This document shows, piece by piece, positions 20,378-28,499 of a stretch of 38,324 nt of DNA. The stretch spans positions 1 to 38,324 of the forward strand of contig JAJAZD010000261.1 of assembly GCA_026785945.1 (NCBI GenBank), given 5' to 3'. This stretch comes from Pseudonocardia sp. Its GTDB lineage: Bacteria; Actinomycetota; Actinomycetes; Mycobacteriales; Pseudonocardiaceae. The notes below the pieces were generated by a model. That model did not search any database, had not been told where the DNA came from, and was given only the letters and a program-made list of their open reading frames with translations. Numbering within the stretch: the first letter of the stretch is position 1; each line of letters opens with the position of its first letter. The position numbers were made by a program, and so were the translations under genes.

Positions 20378-21384
20378 CACCGTCCGTCAAGATCCGGGAC
20401 CTGACGGGGCCGGGGCGCACCGACCGGTTCGGGGTCGGTGGCACCGACCTCGGCGCGACGGTCACCGCGCCCGACGGCCGCCTGGTCTCGGTGTTCGGCG
20501 ACACGTTCAGCCGGGCCGGGGTCGGCGGGCGCGGCTGGCGCTCCCCGGTGGTGCTGTTCGCCGACCCGGCTTCCCTGCGCACCGGGCTGGAGTGGACGGG
20601 CTCGGCGGGACGGGGTGAGCGGGCCCGGCAGGTCGTGCGCTACGTCCACCACGGCGTGCGCAGGTGGGGCCGGCGTTGGCGGCGCGTCACCACCGTGCTG
20701 CCCACCGACCTGCTCACGATCGGCGACACGATCTACCTGCACGTCATGGTGTGCCGGGAGCTGGGCAACGTGCGCTGGACGGAGCTGCACCGCTCCACCG
20801 ACAGCGGCGTGACGTGGCGTCCGACGGGCGTGCGGTGGCGCGCGGACCACCACGGCGGGCTGTTCCAGATGCTCACCTGGGAGCTCGGCGACGACGGCTG
20901 GGTGTACGCGCTCACGACGGGCTTCCAGCGGGCCCACGGGCTGCTCCTGCACCGGGTCCGCGCCGACCGGATCACCAAACCGGAGCAGTGGGAGAGCTGG
21001 GGCCTCCGCGACGGCGTCTGGGCGTGGGGCAGCCCCCCGACCGTGGTGCTCGCCGGGGCGTTCGGTGAGCTCAGCCTGCGCCGGGTTCAGGGTCGCTGGC
21101 TGCTCGCCGCGTTCGACCACGGCGCGTACCGCATGGACGTCCATGTGCTGGACTCCCCGACAGCCGACCTGTACCGGGCGCCGAGCGCGACGGTGCTGCG
21201 CGGCTGCGACTGGGAGGACGAGGACCACGCCGTCGGGCGGGTCGCCCAGCTCTACGGCGGGTACATCGTGCCGGGTTCCACCCTCGCCGAGCTGCATCTC
21301 GTGGTGAGCCAGTGGAACACCGCGACGAACTGGCCCTACCGCGCGATGCAGTTCCGCGCAGACGTCTCCGCGCTCGGGACCTGA
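20374..21384 (+). CDS. DUF4185 domain protein
   Basis: 336-aa protein of the DUF4185 family, a likely five-bladed propeller related to glycoside hydrolase folds. Visible elements are [43 protein letters not shown] (an Asp-box-like SxDxGxTW turn), [26 protein letters not shown], and the late [21 protein letters not shown]. The start GTG overlaps the arcA stop. No convincing signal peptide is present, although many relatives are exported. The substrate is unknown; translational coupling to arginine deiminase is unusual and not explained by the fold. Confidence 0.82.
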   Translation: MTPSVKIRDLTGPGRTDRFGVGGTDLGATVTAPDGRLVSVFGDTFSRAGVGGRGWRSPVVLFADPASLRTGLEWTGSAGRGERARQVVRYVHHGVRRWGRRWRRVTTVLPTDLLTIGDTIYLHVMVCRELGNVRWTELHRSTDSGVTWRPTGVRWRADHHGGLFQMLTWELGDDGWVYALTTGFQRAHGLLLHRVRADRITKPEQWESWGLRDGVWAWGSPPTVVLAGAFGELSLRRVQGRWLLAAFDHGAYRMDVHVLDSPTADLYRAPSATVLRGCDWEDEDHAVGRVAQLYGGYIVPGSTLAELHLVVSQWNTATNWPYRAMQFRADVSALGT

Positions 21385-21465
21385 CGACGACTGCGGCGTC
21401 CCCGTCCGCACCGACGTCGGCGAGCCGGAACCGGGACGCAAGCTCTGGACGGATCGGAGATCGCA

Positions 21466-21882
21466 ATGTCGACGGGAACGGCGATCGGCAGGTGCGCGGC
21501 CAGGTGGGCCACCGCGGACGGGCCGCCGGCAGGGCCGTCGACCGGATACCGAGGCGTTCCACTGGAGCACTACGCGGACGAGGCGCGGCGCGCATTCCGC
21601 TGCCTCGACGCACCGGTCGCGTTTCTCGCCGACACGGCCCTCGACGCCGCGCTCGACACGCGGTGGGAACACGATCCGGTCTGGTTCCACGGCGACGTCG
21701 CCCCCGACAACATCCTGGTGCGCGACGGGCGGGCGTGTGCCGCACCGGACTTCGGTTGCGCGGGTGTGGGGGACCCGTCATGCGATCTCGTCATCGCGTT
21801 CACGTGGTTCGATCGTGACAGTCGCGAGGTGTTCCGCCGGGGCGTCGGACTCGACGACGGTGCGTGGCTTCGCGGTCGAGGT
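21466..21882 (+). pseudogene. Aminoglycoside phosphotransferase-like remnant
   Basis: Carboxy-terminal lobe of a phosphotransferase (APH) family protein. Recognisable homology runs from GPPAGPSTGYRGVPLEHY through VWFHGDVAPDNILVRDGR (catalytic HGD loop) and PDFGCAGVGDPSCDLVIAFTWF to SREVFRRGVGLDDGAWLRGRG. The amino-terminal lobe with the ATP-binding lysine is missing, and after about 21882 the frame no longer resembles the family and runs into the 3' end of a gene on the other strand. It follows DUF4185 by 82 bases. Confidence 0.75.
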
Positions 21883-21988
21883 CATTGCCCGGCCATTCAC
21901 GATCCCATGAGCTGCGGCATCGCAGTGACCAGCCGGGACCAGACCTCGCCGGGGGCGGCGAACCGCGGATCACGTCGTTCTGCTCGGA

Positions 21989-22666
21989 TCATGCTTCTGG
22001 TGCAGGACGGGCGATCGCCAGCGCGGCGGCGGACAGTCCGTGAGCGAGGTCGTCGAGGTTGCGGTGATCGTCGCGGAGCCAGTGACGGACCTGTTCGGCG
22101 GCAAGGCCGGCAAGGAGCAGGTCGGCGCGAAGGTCTGGTTCGGGCGCTCCGGTTTCGCTCAGCAGGTAGCGGCAGTGTTGACGCCAGAAGGCATGCGCGC
22201 CGGTGCGGAACCGAGCTCCGACGGTGGCGGTCTGCGACAGCAGCACCAGGTCGAGCTGACGGTCCAGGAACCCCAGGTAGCCGGCGACGAACGTGGCGAG
22301 CCGGTCGGCCGGGTCAGCCCCGGGACCCAGCGGTGGCGGGCCGGTGAGGATCAGCTGTTGAAGCTCCCGCTCCCGCTCATCGAGCAGCGCGATCGCCAGG
22401 CCGCCCTTGTCGGTGAACCGCCGGTAGAGCGTCCCCTTGCCCACTCCGGCCGCGGCCGCGACATCGTCCATGGTGACACCGTCGACTCCTCGCTCGCCGA
22501 ACAGCCGCTCCGCGGCGGCCAGCACCCGCAGCCGGTTGCGGGCGGCGTCTGCGCGCTCTCGTACCACTCCGACATCGACCACAGGCAGCTCGACACGGCA
22601 CAACGGGATCGGGTCGACACCTACCGTTGACGAAACGGACTCAAGTCCGCTAGCGTCCCTCGACAT
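21989..22666 (-). CDS. TetR family regulator of the rhodanese module
   Basis: Regulator of about 225 aa with helix-turn-helix RLRVLAAAERLFGERGVDGVTMDDVAAAAGVGKGTLYRRFTDKGGLAIALL and a ligand domain of the AcrR-like type (FVAGYLGFLDRQLDLVLLSQT, AEQVRHWLRDD). It is divergent from a rhodanese gene, and two GGACT-N2-AGTCC palindromes lie at the boundary, so self- and cross-regulation is likely. ATG 22666 is the first start; the mRNA could begin at or near it. One palindrome would then lie inside the coding region, so one of the GTG codons around 22560-22580 is a real alternative start. The ligand is unknown. Confidence 0.85.
   Translation of the reverse strand: MSRDASGLESVSSTVGVDPIPLCRVELPVVDVGVVRERADAARNRLRVLAAAERLFGERGVDGVTMDDVAAAAGVGKGTLYRRFTDKGGLAIALLDERERELQQLILTGPPPLGPGADPADRLATFVAGYLGFLDRQLDLVLLSQTATVGARFRTGAHAFWRQHCRYLLSETGAPEPDLRADLLLAGLAAEQVRHWLRDDHRNLDDLAHGLSAAALAIARPAPEA
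22627..22656 (+). promoter_or_regulatory. Possible promoter of the rhodanese gene
   Basis: TTGACG (22627-22632) and TAGCGT (22651-22656) spaced 18 bases, with the first palindromic operator filling the spacer. A repressor bound there would block the polymerase directly. Confidence 0.45.
22636..22649. promoter_or_regulatory. TetR operator-like palindrome 1
   Basis: CGGACTCAAGTCCG, a palindrome except for the central two bases, within the putative rhodanese promoter. Confidence 0.65.
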
Positions 22667-22670
22667 GAAG

Positions 22671-22684
22671 CGGACTATAGTCCG
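22671..22684. promoter_or_regulatory. TetR operator-like palindrome 2
   Basis: CGGACTATAGTCCG, a perfect 14-bp palindrome, 35 bp centre-to-centre from the first copy and just upstream of the tetR ATG. Its core contains TATAGT on both strands, so it may double as a -10 element. Confidence 0.7.
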
Positions 22685-22711
22685 TCTACTGGTCGAAGGA
22701 AAGGCACCCCC

Positions 22712-23050
22712 ATGGCCCGGACCATCAGCCGCGACGAGGTCAAGACCGGGCTCGACGCCGGCACCCTCACCCTCGTGGACGCTCTGCCCGAGTCCTACTA
22801 CGACCAGCAGCACCTGCCCGGCGCGATCAACCTCGTCGCCGACGATGTCGACACCCGCGCCGCCCGACTGCTCCCTGACAAGAACGCGCCGATCGTCACC
22901 TACTGCTCCAACCCTTCCTGCGCCAACAGCGGCCTGGTCGCCGCCAAGCTGGAGAACCTCGGCTACACGAACGTACGCAGGTACGGCGACGGCATCCAGG
23001 ACTGGACCGAAGCCGGGCTTTCCACCGAGAGCCTGCCCGCCCGCTGCTGA
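22712..23050 (+). CDS. Single-domain rhodanese-like protein
   Basis: 112-aa cytoplasmic rhodanese. The opening ISRDEVKTGLDAGTLTLVDALPESYYDQQHLPGAINL includes the conserved Asp and the HLPGAINL strand. The active loop is TYCSNPSCANSG, with the nucleophile Cys after TY, and DGIQDWTEAGL is the terminal signature. A persulfide or sulfur-transfer or redox-sensing role is likely, but the acceptor is unknown. The ATG has AAGGAAAGG 8 bases upstream. It is controlled, by inference, by the divergent TetR through two palindromes. The module is intact although both flanks are decayed. Confidence 0.92.
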   Translation: MARTISRDEVKTGLDAGTLTLVDALPESYYDQQHLPGAINLVADDVDTRAARLLPDKNAPIVTYCSNPSCANSGLVAAKLENLGYTNVRRYGDGIQDWTEAGLSTESLPARC

Positions 23051-23200
23051 TCATCGACATCTCGGTGTTCCGGTTCTTGTTGCGCAGCCGGGTCTCCCGC
23101 TCGTCGAGCTGGGCGTCCGGCGCCTGCGCGAGCCTGCGCCCGGTTCGCCAGGCGGACCGCCTCGGGGTCGGCGAGGGTGTAACGACCGTACGGTCGGCAC

Positions 23201-23650
23201 ATGGACGGAGCAGTGCCGCAGGGCCGGTTCGTGCAGGCGGGCGACGTCACCTTCCACGTCCTGGAATCCGGTGACGGACCGGTGACCGTGTTCCTGCACG
23301 GTGGCGGCCCCGGTCTGCAACTCCTGGGGCGGGACCATCGCGCTGGCCACCGCGGCCCGCCACCCCGACCGCGTCGGGCGGCTGGTGGTCACCGGCAGCA
23401 TGCCGGTCTTCCACGGTCCCACCGCGCCGGTGCCCGAAGGTGGGCGGCAACGGCCCGACCCGGGCGAAGATGCGCGAGCTGATGGCCCGGCTGGAGTGGT
23501 ACGACCCGGCCGCGATCCCCGAGGAGTCAGTGGCCCAGGTGGCTGGGCCACTGTGCACCGAGCCGGCGCCCTGCTTCGACCTCACCGGCTGTGGCCCGGA
23601 CCGACCAGCGCACGGTTGTCGCAGTCCGGTGGCACGGCTGCCGCGTTCCT
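23201..23650 (+). pseudogene. Alpha/beta hydrolase remnant (meta-cleavage hydrolase type)
   Basis: Three pieces of one hydrolase in three frames. Frame of 23201: VQAGDVTFHVLESGDGPVTVFLHGGGPG, the oxyanion-hole start. A frame change follows at about 23318, with CNSWGGTIALATAARHPDRVGRLVVTGSMPVFHG, the nucleophile elbow with Ser. A second change near 23430 gives VGGNGPTRAKMRELMARLEWYDPAAIPEESVAQ. About 70-80 residues between the oxyanion loop and the nucleophile are missing, and the carboxy-terminal His part is lost. The pattern resembles HsaD/BphD-like hydrolases of aromatic ring-cleavage routes, which fits the homogentisate genes further on. Confidence 0.75.
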
Positions 23651-23743
23651 GCCGCACGATCCGTCCTCGACGCATGCGGGATGCACTAGCCTGCGGACGT
23701 GCAAGGTGCAGACCGTCCCTGACGCCACCGGGAAGGGGAGCCG

Positions 23744-24360
23744 ATGGCCCGGCCGAGGCGCCAGCTCGCCGCCCGTCGTAAAGCGGCCGGCTTGAGTCAG
23801 GAGAGCTTGGCCTACGCCGTCGGCGTCGACCGCTCGACAGTCGCCCGTTGGGAATCTGGCGAGACGGCCCCGCAGCCAGAGTTGCGGCCCAGGCCGGCGC
23901 GCAGACTCGGTGTCAGCCTGGCCGGACTCGCCGAGCTGCTGAGCGGCGACGTAAGCGAACCGCTTGCGTCGAAGTTGGCGGTCGTCACGATCGGAGTGCC
24001 GAGCGCCGAGGCCAGCCGTCAGGCGCTCCACGAGCTGACAGCACATGGCCCGAGCGCGGCCAGCTTGGACAACTGGGACCAGGCTGTCCTGGCGCTACGG
24101 GCGAGCCGCCAAGGACCGGCCGCCGTCGCTGATGCTGGCCGACCTGGTCGCTGACTTCGATGCCCTCGTGCCCGTCATGACGATCTGCCGCTCATCGGCT
24201 GCTCTGCGACGGCTGACGCGAGTCGCCGCGCAGCTTGCCGGGCTGGTCTGTCTGACACTCATCAAGCTCGACGACCGGACGGCGTTCCGCCGCTGGGCCC
24301 GGACGGCACGCCTGGCGGCGGCCGAGATCGACGATCCTGCGACGCAGGCATGGGTGTCGG
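23744..24360 (+). pseudogene. XRE family regulator, frameshifted and truncated
   Basis: The amino end MARPRRQLAARRKAAGLSQESLAYAVGVDRSTVARWESGETAPQ is a clear XRE helix-turn-helix of the actinomycete tetratricopeptide-type regulators. The frame is intact to about LDNWDQAV (near 24085), then the family resumes one frame over as YGRAAKDRPPSLMLADLVADFDAL and RRLTRVAAQLAGLVCLTLIKLDDR to ATQAWVS near 24360. A single small indel at roughly 24085-24105 broke the gene, and the 3' part is replaced by an unrelated piece (see next feature). Confidence 0.75.
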
Positions 24361-24629
24361 CCGCCGTCACCCGCGCCGTCGCAGCCGCCCGTGGCCCGGT
24401 CCGGGTCCTCGCGCTCGCCGACGCCGACCCCGAGGGCACGCTCGGCGCGGCGCTCGCCGCGGCGCCGAACGAGGTGTGGGTCGTGCGGCCCGACGCCCAC
24501 GTCGCCGCGGTTCTCCACCGGCCGACGGCCGCGGAGACCGTCGCAGCGCTGGACCGTGCCGCAGGGCACTCCGCCACACCGCGCACCCGGAAGGAGAACC
24601 ACGATGGCGCACTACCGGCGCTCCGGTGA
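24361..24629 (+). pseudogene. Carboxy-terminal fragment of an aromatic flavin hydroxylase
   Basis: The frame that ends the XRE remnant continues as RGPVRVLALADADPEGTLGAALAAAPNEVWVVRPDAHVAAVLHRPTAAETVAALDRA. This resembles the thioredoxin-like end of PheA/MhpA-type FAD aromatic hydroxylases (typically WVVRPDxHVAAVL near the end). Only about 75 codons remain, with the FAD domain deleted. The fragment overlaps the start of hmgA by 26 bases, so the original gene was probably the upstream member of the homogentisate operon, for example a hydroxylase making homogentisate. This is inference from sequence pattern and position. Confidence 0.6.
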
Positions 24630-25803
24630 CGTCCCACCCAAGCGGCACACTCAGCACCGCGCCCCCGACGGCGGGCTATACGCCGAGGAACTGATGGGCG
24701 AGGAGGGCTTCTCGGCGGACTCCTCGCTGCTCTACCACCGTGAGATCCCCTCGGCGATCGTCGACGCGACGCCGTGGGAGCTGCCCGACCAGTCCCTCAC
24801 CGAGAACCGGCCGTTGCTGCCGCGCCACCTGAGGCTGCACACGCTGTTCCCGGGCGGGGAGCACGAGTCGGCCGACGTGGTCACGGGCCGCCGGCTGGTG
24901 CTGGGCAACGCCGACGTGCGGATCTCCTACGTCGTCGCGAGCAAGGCCGGCCCGCTCTACCGCAACGCGGTCGGCGACGAGTGCGTCTACGTCGAATCGG
25001 GGACGGCCACGGTCGAGACGGTGTTCGGGGCGCTGGACGTCCGCCCCGGCGACTACGTCGTGCTGCCCCGCTCGACCACGCACCGCTGGCTACCGACCGG
25101 GCCCGGTCCGGTGGCGGCGTACGTCGTCGAGGCGAACTCGCACATCGCGCCACCCCAGCGCTACCTGTCGCGGTTCGGGCAGTTCCTGGAGCACGCACCG
25201 TACTGCGAGCGGGACCTGCACGGGCCGGGCGAGCCGCTGCTCCTCGACGGCAGCGACGTGGAGGTCCTGGTCAAGCACCGGGGCTCGCGCGGCGTCACCG
25301 GCACGCGGTACGTGGTGCCGACGCATCCGTTCGACGTCGTGGGCTGGGACGGCTGCCTCTACCCGTACACGTTCAACGTCGCCGACTTCGAGCCGATCAC
25401 CGGTCGGGTCCACCAGCCGCCACCGGTGCACCAGGTGTTCGAGGGCGGCAACTTCGTGATCTGCAACTTCGTGCCCCGCAAGGTCGACTACCACCCGCTG
25501 TCGGTGCCCGTGCCGTACTACCACTCCAATGTGGACTCCGACGAGGTGATGTTCTACTGCGGCGGGGACTACGAGGCGCGCAGGGGCTCGGGGATCGCGC
25601 TCGGTTCGGTCTCGCTGCATCCGGGCGGGCACAGCCACGGGCCGCAGCCGGGCGCGGTGGAGCGGTCGCTGGGTGCGGAGTCGTTCGACGAGCTGGCGGT
25701 CATGGTCGACACGTTCCGGCCGCTGGAGCTGGGCGAGGGCGGCCGGGCCGCCGAGGACCCGGCGTACGCCTGGACGTGGGCCGGGCGGGGACCGGACCGG
25801 TGA
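24604..25803 (+). CDS. hmgA: Homogentisate 1,2-dioxygenase
   Basis: Non-haem Fe(II) cupin enzyme (399 aa) that opens the homogentisate ring to maleylacetoacetate in tyrosine/phenylalanine breakdown. The amino half has YRNAVGDECVYVESGTATVETVFGALDVRPGDYVVLP, a cupin barrel. The carboxy half holds the iron site, VPVPYYHSNVDSDEVMFYCGG (His and Glu) and LHPGGHSHGPQPGAVERSLG (His). The shorter length relative to proteobacterial enzymes (about 435) is usual in actinobacteria. ATG 24604 follows GGAG (AAGGAGAACCACG) by 7 bases. The stop overlaps the fahA GTG as GTGA. No maleylacetoacetate isomerase is seen here. Confidence 0.95.
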   Translation: MAHYRRSGDVPPKRHTQHRAPDGGLYAEELMGEEGFSADSSLLYHREIPSAIVDATPWELPDQSLTENRPLLPRHLRLHTLFPGGEHESADVVTGRRLVLGNADVRISYVVASKAGPLYRNAVGDECVYVESGTATVETVFGALDVRPGDYVVLPRSTTHRWLPTGPGPVAAYVVEANSHIAPPQRYLSRFGQFLEHAPYCERDLHGPGEPLLLDGSDVEVLVKHRGSRGVTGTRYVVPTHPFDVVGWDGCLYPYTFNVADFEPITGRVHQPPPVHQVFEGGNFVICNFVPRKVDYHPLSVPVPYYHSNVDSDEVMFYCGGDYEARRGSGIALGSVSLHPGGHSHGPQPGAVERSLGAESFDELAVMVDTFRPLELGEGGRAAEDPAYAWTWAGRGPDR

Positions 25804-26978
25804 CCGGCCTCGACGTCGCACCCGGATCGCCCTTCGGGCTCGACAACCTCCCTTTCGGCGTGTTCTCGCCGGCCGGCGGCGCGCCACGCGTCGGGATCCG
25901 GGTGGGCGACCACGTGCTCGACCTCGCCGTGCTCCTCGGCGACCCCACCTTCGCCGCCCCCGCCCTCAACCCGTTCCTGGCCCGAGGCCGGGGCCGCTGG
26001 GTCGAGGTGCGGGAGGAGGTCACGGCCCGCGCCACCGAGGACGTGCCCGACGGGGCGGTCCACGCGGTCGGCGACGTCACCCTGCACCTGCCGTTCGAGG
26101 TGGCGGACTACGTCGACTTCTACGCGTCCGAGCACCACGCCACCAACCTCGGGCGACTGTTCCGCCCCGGCGCGGAACCGCTCATGCCCAACTGGAAGCA
26201 CCTCCCGGTCGGCTATCACGGCCGGGCGGGCACCGTCGTCGTGTCCGGCACCGACGTCGTCCGACCCTGCGGGCAGCGCATGGCCCCGGGGGACGCGGCC
26301 CCGACCTTCGGGCCGAGCGCCCGCCTGGACATCGAGGCCGAACTCGGGTTCGTCGTCGGCACCGGCTCGCCACCCGGCACCCCGATCGCCGTGGAGAAGT
26401 TCGCCGAGCACGTGTTCGGGACCGTCCTGGTCAACGACTGGTCCGCCCGCGACCTGCAGGCATGGGAGTACGTCCCACTCGGCCCGCACCTGGGCAAGAG
26501 CTTCGCCACGTCCGTCTCGCCGTGGGTGGTGCCGCTGCTCGCGCTGGAGGCCGCCCGGGTACCCCTGCCCGGGCAGGAACCACCACCGCTGCCCTACCTG
26601 CACGAGACGCGCTCGTGGGGCCTGGACGTCGAGCTGGTCGTCGAGTGGAACGGCGAGGAGGTCAGCCGCCCGCCCTACCGGGAGATGTACTGGTCGCCGG
26701 CCCAGATGCTGGCGCACCTGACGTCCAACGGCGCCTGCGCCCGGACCGGCGACCTGTTCGCCTCCGGCACCGTCTCCGGCCCCGGCAAGCACCAGCGGGG
26801 CGCGTTCATCGAGCTCACCTGGGGCGGTCGCGAGCCGGTGACGGTCCAGGGCGAGGAGCGCACGTTCCTCCAGGACGGCGACACGGTCGTGATCAGCGGC
26901 AGCGCACCGGGTGCGGCCGGTGGCCGGATCGGCTTCGGACAGGTGGAAGGCTCGATACGCGCCGCCCGACCGCGCTGA
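25800..26978 (+). CDS. fahA: Fumarylacetoacetase
   Basis: Hydrolyses fumarylacetoacetate to fumarate and acetoacetate, the last step of the homogentisate route (392 aa). The metal and active site sequences are present: DYVDFYASEHHATNLG, NWKHLPVGYHGRAGTVVVSG, DIEAELGFVVGTG (metal Glu), NDWSARDLQAWEYVPLGPHLGKSFATSVSPWVV and the end GRIGFGQVEGSI. The GTG start overlaps the hmgA stop. The stop codon lies in one arm of a terminator hairpin shared with rarA. Confidence 0.96.
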   Translation: MTGLDVAPGSPFGLDNLPFGVFSPAGGAPRVGIRVGDHVLDLAVLLGDPTFAAPALNPFLARGRGRWVEVREEVTARATEDVPDGAVHAVGDVTLHLPFEVADYVDFYASEHHATNLGRLFRPGAEPLMPNWKHLPVGYHGRAGTVVVSGTDVVRPCGQRMAPGDAAPTFGPSARLDIEAELGFVVGTGSPPGTPIAVEKFAEHVFGTVLVNDWSARDLQAWEYVPLGPHLGKSFATSVSPWVVPLLALEAARVPLPGQEPPPLPYLHETRSWGLDVELVVEWNGEEVSRPPYREMYWSPAQMLAHLTSNGACARTGDLFASGTVSGPGKHQRGAFIELTWGGREPVTVQGEERTFLQDGDTVVISGSAPGAAGGRIGFGQVEGSIRAARPR

Positions 26979-27007
26979 CCCCCACCCCCACGGGCGGGGC
27001 GGGTCAG
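26975..27007. terminator. Bidirectional terminator containing both stop codons
   Basis: Inverted repeat CTGACCC (26975-26981) and GGGTCAG (27001-27007), strengthened by CACCCC/GGGGCG within. The arms include the TGA of fahA on the plus strand and the TGA of rarA on the minus strand, so one hairpin ends two convergent genes. Confidence 0.75.
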
Positions 27008-28362
27008 GGGTGTTCGCGGACGGCGCGGCGGAGTCGGGCCACGCGGTCGGCGACGGTGCGTTCCGCCCCGTGCGTCGTCGGGCGGTAGTAGTCCTTGCCC
27101 ACCAGCGCGTCCGGGGGGTACTGCTGCGCGAGGACGCCGTCGCGCACGTCGTGGGGGTAGCGGTAGCCGACCGCGTTCCCGAGGGCCGTCGCCCCGGCGT
27201 AGTGGCCGTCGCGCAGGTGCGCGGGTACCGCGCCCACCGCCCCGGCCCGAACGTCGGCCATCGCCTCGTCGATGGCGACGATCACGGCGTTGGACTTGGG
27301 CGCCGTCGCGAGGTGCAGCGTGGCCTGGGCGAGCGCGAGCCGGCACTCCGGCAGGCCGACGAGCGCGACGATCTGCGCCGCCGACGTGGCGGCCTGCAAC
27401 GCGGTCGGGTCGGCGAGCCCGACGTCCTCGCTCGCGTGCACCATCAGCCGGCGCGCGATGAACCGCGGGTCCTCCCCCGCCACGAGCATGCGGGCGAGGT
27501 AGTGCAGCGCCGCGTCGGGATCCGAGCCGCGAATGGACTTGATGAACGCGCTGATCACATCGTAGTGCTGGTCGCCCTGGCGGTCGTAGCGGACGGCCGC
27601 CTCGGTCACCGCACGTTCGACGGCCGGTACGTCGATCACGCCGCAGCCGGTGCCGAGCACCCCGTCTGCCGCGGCCTCGAGGGCGGTCAGCGCCCGGCGT
27701 GCGTCACCTACGGCCAGCCGGACGAGCACGTCCTCGGCGTCCCCGGCGAGCTCCATGGCCCCGGCCAGCCCCCGCTGGTCGGTGACGGCCCGGCGCAGCA
27801 GCGCGCGCACGTCGTCGTCGGTGAGGGCCTGCAACTGCAGCACCAGCGACCGGGACAGCAGCGGCGACACCACCGAGAACGACGGGTTCTCCGTCGTCGC
27901 GGCGACGAGCAGCACGAGCCGGTCCTCGACCGCGCCGAGCAGCGCGTCCTGCTGGGTCTTGGAGAAGCGGTGGACCTCGTCGATGAACAGCACGGTCTGC
28001 TGCTCGGACCGGTCGCGGCGGCGCCGGGCGTCGTCGATCACGGCGCGCAGCTCCTTCACCCCCGACGAGAGCGCCGAGAGCGCCACGAAGTGCCGCTCGC
28101 CGCCGGACCCCGACGCGAGCAGCCGGGCGACCGTGGTCTTCCCCGTCCCCGGCGGCCCGTAGAGCAGCACGGACGCCGCCGCGCCGCCCTCGACCAGCCG
28201 CCGCAGCGGGGCGCCGGGCGCCAGCAGGTGCCCCTGCCCGACCACCTCGTCGAGCGTCCGCGGGCGCATCCGGACCGCCAGCGGGGCCGTCGCACGTGCG
28301 GGCTCGACCACCGTCGGCGGCGGCCCGTCCAGCTCGAACAGTCCGTCCGCCTCGGTGCTCAC
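27004..28362 (-). CDS. rarA: Replication-associated recombination protein RarA (MgsA)
   Basis: AAA+ ATPase (452 aa) acting at stalled replication forks. Walker [17 protein letters not shown], Walker [20 protein letters not shown], sensor 1 [14 protein letters not shown] and [13 protein letters not shown] are all there. The carboxy-terminal oligomerisation part has [44 protein letters not shown] and ends with VGYRYPHD. The start at GTG 28362 gives the usual beginning before DGLFELD, with AGGGTGG about 6 bases upstream. Longer reading would cross a 16-bp tandem array and is unlikely. In actinobacteria this gene lies close to DUF948-alaS; here about 13 kb of other genes separate them. Confidence 0.95.
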   Translation of the reverse strand: MSTEADGLFELDGPPPTVVEPARATAPLAVRMRPRTLDEVVGQGHLLAPGAPLRRLVEGGAAASVLLYGPPGTGKTTVARLLASGSGGERHFVALSALSSGVKELRAVIDDARRRRDRSEQQTVLFIDEVHRFSKTQQDALLGAVEDRLVLLVAATTENPSFSVVSPLLSRSLVLQLQALTDDDVRALLRRAVTDQRGLAGAMELAGDAEDVLVRLAVGDARRALTALEAAADGVLGTGCGVIDVPAVERAVTEAAVRYDRQGDQHYDVISAFIKSIRGSDPDAALHYLARMLVAGEDPRFIARRLMVHASEDVGLADPTALQAATSAAQIVALVGLPECRLALAQATLHLATAPKSNAVIVAIDEAMADVRAGAVGAVPAHLRDGHYAGATALGNAVGYRYPHDVRDGVLAQQYPPDALVGKDYYRPTTHGAERTVADRVARLRRAVREHP

Positions 28363-28380
28363 CGCGTCCACCCTGCCACC

Positions 28381-28444
28381 CGCGTCCCCGTCCCACCGCG
28401 TCCCCGTCCCACCGCGTCCCCGTCCCACCGCGTCCCCGTCCCAC
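28381..28444. repeat. 16-bp tandem repeat, four perfect copies
   Basis: Unit CGCGTCCCCGTCCCAC repeated exactly four times, directly upstream of rarA and downstream of the DUF574 gene, in the intergenic space. Sixteen is not a multiple of three, so it is not coding. The perfect identity suggests recent expansion. Confidence 0.95.
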
Positions 28445-28499
28445 CGCGGCTTGCGGGTCCAGGAGCGGCCCCGACACCGTGACCGGACGCGGACCGGCC

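Noticed and set aside
23051-23200. Minus-strand peptide LDERETRLRNKNRNTEM between the rhodanese and hydrolase remnant
   Set aside because: Looks coding-like for about 20 residues, but needs a frame change and matches nothing I can name.
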